Assembly (NCBI RefSeq): GCF_014697425.1
Contig: NZ_JACJRU010000037.1
Coordinates: forward strand, 1-64,000
Length of the DNA stretch: 64,000 bases
Reading direction: 5' to 3'
DNA from: Nostoc sp. FACHB-110
GTDB lineage: Bacteria > Cyanobacteriota > Cyanobacteriia > Cyanobacteriales > Nostocaceae
Shown: positions 34,656 to 41,281 of the stretch, piece by piece
Layout of the letters: each line of letters opens with the position of its first letter
Position numbering within the stretch: the stretch's first letter is position 1
Position numbers and translations under genes: made by a program
The notes under the pieces: model-generated
Told to the model about the DNA's origin: nothing
Databases searched by the model: none
What the model saw: only the letters and a program-made list of their open reading frames with translations

Positions 34656-34859
34656 ATAAATACGGACGAAATTAGCTTACTCTACCGCTTTTAAAATTGG
34701 GGAATTTAAAACAATAATTTTACAATATCGACCAAAGTCTAATAACCGCCAGACTATTTAGATATCTAAGCTATTCATAGCTAGCCTCATATTGGCAAAG
34801 CTGACAAAAAAGCCTTATTCAAAGGTTAACTTCTTGCTGCCGACCCGCTGTTGTGCCTT

Positions 34860-35390
34860 ATGATCCCAGCTGCTACCCAAACTTTGGCAGAAATTTTAGC
34901 TGGCGGGATTTCCCTGCTCAGTACAGAGCAAATTGATTTCAACCACCCTGGTGTGGGGCAGAACATCAACCCCAGGCTGAATTTGTACTGTTACAACATT
35001 CAAGAAAATGTTTATCGACAATCTAGTTGTCAGCATTCACGAAGTACAGACAACTCTGGCTTATTGACCCCTAGGTGGTTTGATGTGTCATTTTTGGTGA
35101 GTGCCTGGGATTTCACCAGTTTGGGTGAACAACGTCTGCTGTCAGAAGCTTTGATTTTACTTTTGCATCATCACTCAATACAAGAGGAGGTACTTGCTCC
35201 AGCACTGCGAGGTCATGGCGAATTGGCAATGACCGTTTGCGCTATTCATCCGATGGATGCTGCGGCTTTATGGAATGCGTTGGGAGTCCCTTTACGTCCT
35301 GCCTTATATGTGACGTTGACTATCCCTTTAAATTTGCACATTAGCTCTGCAACCGAGCCAAGGCCAGTTAACTATCCCAAAAAAGTCTGA
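34860..35390 (+). CDS. DUF4255 (Pvc16 family) protein, short form
   Basis: A 176-residue protein consisting only of the DUF4255/Pvc16_N domain: PAATQTLAEILAGGISLL, PRLNLYCYNIQENVYRQ, RWFDVSFLVSAWDFTSLGEQRLLSEALILLLHH, WNALGVPLRPALYVTLTIPL. This is probably the tail-terminator (Cis16) of the particle. The frame extends to a TTG at 34851, and the ATG at 34860 is preferred. It heads the plus-strand structural operon, with the sheath gene 195 nt downstream across an STRR patch. Confidence 0.87.
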   Translation: MIPAATQTLAEILAGGISLLSTEQIDFNHPGVGQNINPRLNLYCYNIQENVYRQSSCQHSRSTDNSGLLTPRWFDVSFLVSAWDFTSLGEQRLLSEALILLLHHHSIQEEVLAPALRGHGELAMTVCAIHPMDAAALWNALGVPLRPALYVTLTIPLNLHISSATEPRPVNYPKKV

Positions 35391-35497
35391 AATGTGAAGT
35401 CTGAAGGTTAAAGATTGAAATGTGTATAAAATCAGTCAATTTATAGCTTTGAGCGATCGCCATTGTCCTAACTAACCTATATGGTTACAGCTATATG

Positions 35498-35562
35498 CTT
35501 CATACTTCATACTTCATACTAGCCTGCGGCAAGCCGCTACGCGTCTACATACTTCATACTTC
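35498..35562. repeat. STRR heptamers with embedded hairpin repeat
   Basis: ACTTCAT heptads occur on both sides of a G/C-rich insert (GCCTGCGGCAAGCCGCTACGC). They lie between the short DUF4255 gene and the sheath gene, within the presumed operon. Confidence 0.75.
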
Positions 35563-35585
35563 CAAAATTAGGAAAACCAAGCTTT

Positions 35586-37256
35586 ATGCCAAGATTAGAT
35601 TATTTTGCACCTGGTGTCTACGTTGAAGAAGTAGACCGAGGTAGTCGTCCAATAGAGGGCGTGAGTACAAATATTGCCGGATTTATCGGCTTTACCGAAG
35701 ATGTGCGCGGTGATGCTGAACTATTTAAACCGATGTTAGTAACATCGTGGAACGAATATTTAGAATACTTTGCTAAACAAGGTTCTGACGGTTACACCGA
35801 TTTTGATGCTTATTTACCTTTTGCGGTAAATGGTTGGTTTCTCAATGGCGGTGGGCGTTGTTGGGTAGCGAGTATCGGTACAAAACTGCCTGGTTCTCAG
35901 CCACCACCACCAGAAGAAACCGCCTTAAAAATTCGCACTACCGGGAACCGTCCATCTTTAAGTTTTGTCCTGAAGCCGGCTGAAGATGATGATGACGGTG
36001 GTGCAGAAGGCAGAATTAACGTTTCTGTCACAGAAAGTGAACCGCGTCCGCCAGAAAACCCAGAAGCAGAACCACCAGCCAATAGTGGTGAATTTTTCAA
36101 AGTCATAATTAGTCGCAATGGCGAAGTTCTGGAAGAGTACGACAATCTTTCCATGAACCCGCAAGTTGACGCAGCAGTGGGTAGTTATGCGGTGACGGCT
36201 TTGCAAGAGTCGCAGTTTGTGACTGTCGCTGACTTAGAAACACCAGGACAACCTCTGTCTCGTCGTCCTGCTAACGGTACTTATGAAGTTAGCCCACCAC
36301 CTGTAGTCTCCACCCCAGACCGTTTCCCTAGAGATGTGCAAGGTGTCAGAGACGATCGCACCGGGATGCAGGGTATCTTTGAAATTGATGAAGTTACCAT
36401 GATTGCTTTCCCTGACTTGATGCGGGCTTATCAAAACGGCATCTTGGATTTAGATCAAGTCCACGGCATCATGGAAGCGATGGTGAGTCTGTGTGAAAAT
36501 ACTGCCCCCAACCGGATGGTAGTATTAGACCCACCGCCCTGCAAAGGTGGTGGTACTGCTGTATCTCCCACCCAGGTGAAGCCCCAGCACATTGCTCAGT
36601 GGTTGAGTGCATTTAACAGGCGATCGCAATTTGCCGCCCTCTACTATCCTTGGATTAAAGTCCCCAACCCCCGCAACGGTGGTAGACCCATTTTGGTTCC
36701 TCCGGCTGGTCATATGTTGGGCGTTTGGTGTCGCACCGATGAAACCAGAGGCGTTTATAAAGCCCCCGCCAACGACACACCTAGAGGCGTAATTGGTCTA
36801 GCCTACGAAACCAACCTGCGCGAGCAAGAATTACTCAACCCCCTAGGTATCAACTGTATCCGCACCTTCCCCAACCGTGGTATCCGCATTTGGGGCGCTC
36901 GGACATTGGTCGAACCAGACAACGTGCAGTGGCGTTATATCAGCGTCCGTCGCTTGATGAGCTATATCGAGAAATCAGTGGAACTCGGTACACAGTGGGT
37001 AGTCTTTGAACCTAACGACCAAGATTTATGGGCGCGTGTCACCCGTACCGTCAGCAACTTCTTAGAAAGACTCTGGCGCGAAGGTGCTTTATTTGGTGCT
37101 TCGGCAGCTGAAGCTTTTTATGTCAAATGCGACTCTAGCATCAACACCCACGAAACCATGATGTTGGGTCGGTTGTATATCGAAGTTGGTGTATGTCCTG
37201 TGCGTCCGGCGGAATTTGTCATCTTCCGCTTTAGTCAATGGTCTCCTAACCAATAA
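35586..37256 (+). CDS. Contractile tail sheath protein (Cis2-like)
   Basis: A 556-residue sheath subunit. The N-terminal YFAPGVYVEEVDRGSRPIEGVSTNIAGFIGFTE is the hallmark of eCIS and R-type phage sheaths. The middle (about 110-255) is a variable surface insertion with acidic and Pro-rich stretches. The C-terminal core, GIRIWGARTLVEPDNVQWRYISVRRLMSYIEKSVELGTQWVVFEPND followed by FVIFRFSQW, gives the handshake strands and helices. Only one sheath gene is present, unlike Afp with three. It has an ATG start. The tail tube gene follows after 87 nt that contain an imperfect C-rich hairpin (about 37267-37312). Confidence 0.97.
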   Translation: MPRLDYFAPGVYVEEVDRGSRPIEGVSTNIAGFIGFTEDVRGDAELFKPMLVTSWNEYLEYFAKQGSDGYTDFDAYLPFAVNGWFLNGGGRCWVASIGTKLPGSQPPPPEETALKIRTTGNRPSLSFVLKPAEDDDDGGAEGRINVSVTESEPRPPENPEAEPPANSGEFFKVIISRNGEVLEEYDNLSMNPQVDAAVGSYAVTALQESQFVTVADLETPGQPLSRRPANGTYEVSPPPVVSTPDRFPRDVQGVRDDRTGMQGIFEIDEVTMIAFPDLMRAYQNGILDLDQVHGIMEAMVSLCENTAPNRMVVLDPPPCKGGGTAVSPTQVKPQHIAQWLSAFNRRSQFAALYYPWIKVPNPRNGGRPILVPPAGHMLGVWCRTDETRGVYKAPANDTPRGVIGLAYETNLREQELLNPLGINCIRTFPNRGIRIWGARTLVEPDNVQWRYISVRRLMSYIEKSVELGTQWVVFEPNDQDLWARVTRTVSNFLERLWREGALFGASAAEAFYVKCDSSINTHETMMLGRLYIEVGVCPVRPAEFVIFRFSQWSPNQ

Positions 37257-37343
37257 AACAAGTGCAGAGGTGTAAGGGAAATCATACTCCCCCTACACCC
37301 TCACACCCTAATACCCTCTATTACAAACTAAGGAGCTAAAAAT

Positions 37344-37829
37344 ATGCCTGAATTAAAACCAATTGCCGCCAGTAATTTTTACTTTGAAATTGATAGCATG
37401 ACCGACATGGCTTTTAGCAAAATTGGTGGAGTCAAATTTGAAGCTAAAGTCAAAGGTCAAGATAAACCTTTGATGTCTACAAAAGGCGGTGTTACGCTCA
37501 GACAAATTAACTCTGCTGGGTTTGAAGGACTATTCACAATCGACGTTTCTACCCTGATGAGTGGAGATAGTGATAGCACCAGCAAAAAAATGTATGATTG
37601 GTTCAAAAAATGTATGCCCAAAACTGAAAAAGGTGAAGGCAAATGGGCAGACAGTAAAAAAACCGGATCTATAGTTGCCTACGATACGGATGGCAATGAA
37701 GTGATGCGTTGGGAATTAAAAGAAGCTTGGCCTTCTCAATACAAAATCGGAGATTTAGATGTGAATGGCAACGATTATATTGAAGAAACTTACACCTTAA
37801 CTTGTGAAAACATCAATCGCAAAAAATAG
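37344..37829 (+). CDS. Tail tube protein 1 (gp19/Cis1-like)
   Basis: A 161-residue Hcp-fold tube subunit: NFYFEIDSMTDMAFSKIGGVKFEAKV at the start, DWFKKCMP in the middle, then GSIVAYDTDGNEVMRWELKEAWPSQYKIGDLDVNGNDYIEETYTLTCENINRK. This matches phage T4-like tail tube family proteins that stack as hexameric rings inside the sheath. A strong Shine-Dalgarno sequence (AAGGAG near 37330-37335) precedes the ATG, which suits a highly expressed structural protein. Confidence 0.95.
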   Translation: MPELKPIAASNFYFEIDSMTDMAFSKIGGVKFEAKVKGQDKPLMSTKGGVTLRQINSAGFEGLFTIDVSTLMSGDSDSTSKKMYDWFKKCMPKTEKGEGKWADSKKTGSIVAYDTDGNEVMRWELKEAWPSQYKIGDLDVNGNDYIEETYTLTCENINRKK

Positions 37830-37885
37830 ATTTTGCCTAATTTTTTAGTTAATTAATTATTACCTATCTATCTGGGGGTTGATTT

Positions 37886-38350
37886 ATGCCAGAGTATATC
37901 TCTAATGCCAAGTTTTACTGGGAAGCTGATGGACTGACAGAAATTTTGATTCAGAAAATCAGTGGTATGCAAATGAAAATGATAGTTGCAGGTGGAGATG
38001 CACCTATTGGTGTCACCAAGGATGGTAAAACTCAAACCCAAGCTACTATCGGTGGTGTAGAATGCTCAGAAATTACCTTGGAATGTGTAGCAACTGCTGA
38101 TTCTAAACAACTACTTGATTGGTATAACAAATGCCATGCTGAAGCTCTTTCAGGAGGTAAATCTGACGGGCGTACAAGTCGTAAATTAGGAAAACTTTCT
38201 ATTTATGATGGTGCAGCAGAAAAAGTACAGTACGAATTTACAGATGTATTTCCTACTAGCTATGCTACAGGTGATTTTACAGCAGGTAGTGGTGATTTAT
38301 TAACAGAAACAGTAACCATTGGTTTTACTTATTTTGAAAGGAAGAAGTAA
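37886..38350 (+). CDS. Tail tube protein 2 (gp19-like)
   Basis: A 154-residue paralogue of the preceding tube protein: AKFYWEADGLTEILIQKISGMQMKM, LLDWYNKCHAEAL, GKLSIYDGAAEKVQYEFTDVFPTSYATGDFTAGSGDLLTETVTIGFTYFERKK. It is clearly diverged, so it may form a special ring (for example near the baseplate) rather than the main tube. The ATG start lies 56 nt after tube 1, with GGGGGTTGA upstream acting as a weak ribosome site. Confidence 0.93.
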   Translation: MPEYISNAKFYWEADGLTEILIQKISGMQMKMIVAGGDAPIGVTKDGKTQTQATIGGVECSEITLECVATADSKQLLDWYNKCHAEALSGGKSDGRTSRKLGKLSIYDGAAEKVQYEFTDVFPTSYATGDFTAGSGDLLTETVTIGFTYFERKK

Positions 38351-38395
38351 ATAGAAGTATGAAGTATGAAGTATGAAATTTTATCCTTCAGTACA

Positions 38396-38476
38396 GTAGG
38401 GTGTGTTATCGCGCCAGCGTAACGTACCGCCAGAGATTTGCGGTGTGTTAGGACTATTGTCCATAACGCACCCTAC
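38396..38476. mobile_element. MITE-like element, 81 bp
   Basis: Terminal inverted repeats GTAGGGTGTGTTAT (38396-38409) and ATAACGCACCCTAC (38463-38476) match with one mismatch. The inside has no coding capacity. It sits between tube genes 2 and 3, and a GTAGGGTGCGTTAT-type element is familiar from cyanobacterial genomes. Confidence 0.8.
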
Positions 38477-38525
38477 AAAACTTCATACTTTTTTATCATC
38501 TTAAAATTTGTATGCGGTGAGCATC

Positions 38526-39017
38526 ATGGCAGAGTTTCCAGAAATTCTTACTAATAGCCGTTTTTATCTGGAGTTAAAACTAACTGGTAGTCAAGAACCA
38601 GTGGATGGCTATTTTATGGAATGTCAAGGTTTTCAAGTTAATCAGGAAGTTGTAGAAATTGCCGAAGTTACACCACAAACTTGGGGTAAAAATGGCAATA
38701 GTAACGGTAGAATTGTCCGTTCTAAGATTCCTGGAAATATTAAATATTCTAATATAGTGTTAAGGCGGGGTTTAACTATTTCGATGACCATGTGGAATTG
38801 GTTAGCCTCTGTCCAAGAAAGTAAATGGGGTGATGAAAGACGCGACGGTTCTCTCGTAATTTATAATCAAGCTGCAACCGCACAATTTAGATTAGAATTT
38901 AAAAATGCTTGGCCCGCTAGTTATAAAATTAATGATGTGAATGCCTCTGGTAGTGAACATGAAATTGAAGAGATAGAAGTAGTAGTAGAAGAATTAAAAC
39001 GAGTGAAAGTATCATAG
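38526..39017 (+). CDS. Tail tube protein 3 (gp19-like)
   Basis: A 163-residue third tube-family protein: MAEFPEILTNSRFYLELKLTGSQEPVDGYFMECQGFQVNQEVVEIAEV, then MTMWNWLASVQESKW, then GSLVIYNQAATAQFRLEFKNAWPASYKINDVNASGSEHEIEEIEVVVEELKRV. The frame is open to a TTG at 38508. The ATG at 38526 fits the family start. It resembles the Afp5-type second tube protein that links tube and spike, which is inference. The next gene starts 1 nt after the stop, so the two are coupled. Confidence 0.93.
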   Translation: MAEFPEILTNSRFYLELKLTGSQEPVDGYFMECQGFQVNQEVVEIAEVTPQTWGKNGNSNGRIVRSKIPGNIKYSNIVLRRGLTISMTMWNWLASVQESKWGDERRDGSLVIYNQAATAQFRLEFKNAWPASYKINDVNASGSEHEIEEIEVVVEELKRVKVS

Positions 39018-39018
39018 G

Positions 39019-39318
39019 ATGTTGCAAACTGAATTTGAATTTACTCTTCCAAAAGGATATTTAGATGCAGATGGTAATTTGCATCGTAAGGGTGTAATGC
39101 GTTTATCCAGAGCGATGGATGAAATTATTCCTTTACGTGACCCCCGGGTGAAATCAAATCCAGCCTATGCGACAGTCATTATTTTATCGCGTGTGATTAC
39201 TCGTTTAGGAGCTTTGGAAGAAGTAACACCAGCAGTAGTAGAAGATTTTTTTGCTTGTGATTTAAGTTATTTACAAAATTTTTATCGTCTAATTAATGAA
39301 TTAGAAGAAGAGAATTAA
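39019..39318 (+). CDS. Small eCIS / phage-tail-assembly-like protein, copy 1
   Basis: A 99-residue protein: TEFEFTLPKGYLDADGNLHRKGVMRLSRAMDEIIPLRDPRVKSNPAYATVIILSRVITRLGALEEVTPAVVEDFFACDLSYLQNFYRLINE. The same pattern recurs in the gene at 39498, so the two are tandem paralogues. Small proteins of this kind follow the tube genes in eCIS and phage-tail operons and probably help assembly. This copy ends without the zinc-ribbon cysteines of copy 2. Translation is probably coupled to tube 3. Confidence 0.85.
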   Translation: MLQTEFEFTLPKGYLDADGNLHRKGVMRLSRAMDEIIPLRDPRVKSNPAYATVIILSRVITRLGALEEVTPAVVEDFFACDLSYLQNFYRLINELEEEN

Positions 39319-39444
39319 GTATGAAGTGTGAAGTATGAAGTGTGAAGTATGAAGTATGAAGTATGAAGTATGAAGTGTGAAGTATGAAGTATGAAGTATG
39401 AAGTATGAAGTATGAAGTATGAAGTATGAAGTATGAAGTATGAA
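39319..39444. repeat. Long STRR heptamer array (GAAGTAT)n
   Basis: About 18 consecutive heptads of GAAGTAT with occasional GAAGTGT fill the gap between the two small paralogous eCIS genes. It is the longest STRR array in the window. It lies within the presumed operon and contains no spacers, so it is not a CRISPR array. Confidence 0.93.
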
Positions 39445-39497
39445 ATTTTATTATTCTGCTTTCTGTCTTTTAACTAATGACCAATGACAAATAACCA

Positions 39498-39869
39498 ATG
39501 ACAGATATATCTACAGAATTTGAGTTTATTCTTCCTAGAGGTTTATTAGATACTGAAGGGAATTTGCATCGTTATGGTGTGATGCGTTTAGCGACGGCTA
39601 AAGATGAAATTGTTGTGCAAAAAAATAAAGCTGCTCAAGATAACTCAGCATATCAATCGATTGTGATGCTATCTAGAGTTATTACAAAGTTAGGAGATTT
39701 ACCAGAAATCACTCCTGATTTATTAGAAAATCTTTTTACCCGCGATTTAGCTTATTTACGTGAATTTTATAATCGCATTAATCAACAAGGTGATGTTTGT
39801 ATTTCGGCACAGTGTCCTCAATGCAATAGTAACTTTCAAGTGGAGTTAGCTTTAGCGGGGGAATCGTAG
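39498..39869 (+). CDS. Small eCIS / phage-tail-assembly-like protein, copy 2 with zinc ribbon
   Basis: A 123-residue paralogue of the 39019 gene: TEFEFILPRGLLDTEGNLHRYGVMRLATAKDEI, VMLSRVITKLGDLPEITPDLLENLFTRDLAYLREFYNRIN. It adds a C-terminal CISAQCPQCNSNFQVEL with three closely spaced cysteines, a probable half or full zinc ribbon. The paralogue at 39019 lacks this tail. The stop overlaps the 5' region of the DUF6760 reading frame, so the two are likely coupled. Confidence 0.87.
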   Translation: MTDISTEFEFILPRGLLDTEGNLHRYGVMRLATAKDEIVVQKNKAAQDNSAYQSIVMLSRVITKLGDLPEITPDLLENLFTRDLAYLREFYNRINQQGDVCISAQCPQCNSNFQVELALAGES

Positions 39870-39877
39870 GCTACCCC

Positions 39878-40012
39878 TTGGAAGAACTACATGAGGAGGT
39901 AGCCTATATTGCGTTTCATTTTCACTGGAGTTTAGCAGAGATTCTCGATTTAGAACACTCTGACCGCCGTCGCTGGGTTGGAGAAATTGGTAAAATGATG
40001 CCGCGAGAATAA
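39878..40012 (+). CDS. DUF6760 family small eCIS protein
   Basis: A short frame at the end of the eCIS operon reads EEVAYIAFHFHWSLAEILDLEHSDRRRWVGEIGKM, a close fit to the DUF6760 family found downstream of tail-tube genes in eCIS loci. No ATG or GTG precedes the conserved part. The first canonical start is TTG at 39878, which would cut into the expected N-terminus (GYPLEEL). An ATC at 39863 or translational coupling with the overlapping upstream gene are alternatives. The frame is closed upstream by a TAA near 39830. It is about 44-49 residues long. Confidence 0.8.
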   Translation: MEELHEEVAYIAFHFHWSLAEILDLEHSDRRRWVGEIGKMMPRE

Positions 40013-40020
40013 TCTTTTGA

Positions 40021-40833
40021 TTAATTAGAAGCTGTCACAGCATTTAGTGGAATTAAAGGACGGTTGGCAATTTCTTCTAAACCTACAGATAGTAATAAAT
40101 CATCCCAATCTCGCAATAAAGTTAAATCATTAGGATTGGCAGCGCGCAAATCTGCTAAAGCTTTGAGGGTATCATGCCAATAGCCATTTTCTGCATAAAT
40201 TAGAACACGTTGTTTATTGGTAGCTGTTTGTAATTGTTTGGTGATTGTTGCAGATGGTTCAACTCTTTCAATCCAGCCACTAGCGACGGGATCAGCACTA
40301 CGATCGCCTCCGGTTTGATCACATAATAAAGAAAATCGCCATCTATATTTTTTCCCTACTTCTAACCCAGAAAAATCAGCAGGTAAGGTATAACTTAAAA
40401 TTCCTTGAGTCGCTGTCACAGATAAAGTTTTATCAAGGATTTCTTCTCCGTCTTCATTCCACAGTAAAAAGCCTGCTTCTTTGGCCGATGTTTGCGGGAC
40501 ATTGACAAAAAATGTAGGACGCTCGCTAATTGTTAATTCTACAGGTATTTGATTTGCCGCGATCGCCGCAGGTTTTGGCGGTAAAACTGCACTAATAATT
40601 TGCGGGCTACATTTTCCTCTAGCGGCTCCCGCTTCTAAATTCCGAGAACCACGAATTCCGGGAATTTTAAACTTTAATAAAGAACGACGGCGAGGTTTTA
40701 ATCTGGGGATGGAACGCTGATTATTGAATTGGGCAATGCTTGGTATCGGTGCAGCAATTGTTGGCAATGTACTTAACAGCATTTCTGGAGATATTAAACC
40801 TAGAGTCATTAGTAGTAATGTTCTTTTAAGCAT
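40021..40833 (-). CDS. DUF928 domain protein, exported
   Basis: A 270-residue secreted protein. The ATG at 40833 gives a standard signal peptide (MLKRTLLLMTLGLISPEMLLS); the longer frame to 40902 adds an implausible extension. The mature part has the DUF928 core: VELTISERPTFFVNVPQTSAKEAGFLLWNEDGEEI, LPADFSGLEVGKKYRWRFSLLCD, SGWIERVEP, WHDTLKALADLRAANPN. DUF928 genes are often neighbours of CHASE2 and CHAT genes in cyanobacteria, as here. The molecular function is unknown; an envelope or periplasmic role fits. It converges on the eCIS operon, with only 8 nt between the stop codons. Confidence 0.88.
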   Translation of the reverse strand: MLKRTLLLMTLGLISPEMLLSTLPTIAAPIPSIAQFNNQRSIPRLKPRRRSLLKFKIPGIRGSRNLEAGAARGKCSPQIISAVLPPKPAAIAANQIPVELTISERPTFFVNVPQTSAKEAGFLLWNEDGEEILDKTLSVTATQGILSYTLPADFSGLEVGKKYRWRFSLLCDQTGGDRSADPVASGWIERVEPSATITKQLQTATNKQRVLIYAENGYWHDTLKALADLRAANPNDLTLLRDWDDLLLSVGLEEIANRPLIPLNAVTASN

Positions 40834-41281
40834 ATTTGTTGACAATAGTGCGCCTTTGATAACGAATATGTATTGGGCGATCGCCATTAGATAAACGCCC
40901 AATTTATCTTGTAAATTATATTTTGTAACTAGCTACAGCTAGGTGGAAAATTTGGGCAATTTTCCAGATGATCTTGACTATATTAATTTAAGTAAAGTTC
41001 CATTATTTAAATTTTGTTTGCCTAAAAATTAGTCAAATTTAAATTATCATCTCTTACGTAAAATTACTATAAGCATTCTTGGCATTTTTAGCTAAAATTC
41101 GATAAACATTATACAATTACCATAGTTGTTATCCACACTAACAAAAATTATTTAAGTGTAATATTTTATTGCATTTGGCTACTAAATATTAAGCATAATT
41201 TTTAGTAGAAAAACTGAATTTAAAAAAACAATATTTGAGAAAATCAGACACTCTTTTTATCTACATCAAGAGGTAAAGCCG
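40834..41281. other. Divergent intergenic region with two hairpins
   Basis: The gap between DUF928 (minus) and the CHASE2 operon (plus) is AT-rich. It holds a palindrome CTAGCT-AC-AGCTAG (40929-40942) directly followed by a perfect 9-bp stem TGGAAAATT/AATTTTCCA with a 5-nt loop (40944-40966). These are candidate regulatory structures in the DUF928 leader. No ORF is seen. Confidence 0.5.

Noticed and set aside
39319..39444. CRISPR-like array
   Set aside because: The period is 7 bp with no spacers; it is an STRR array.
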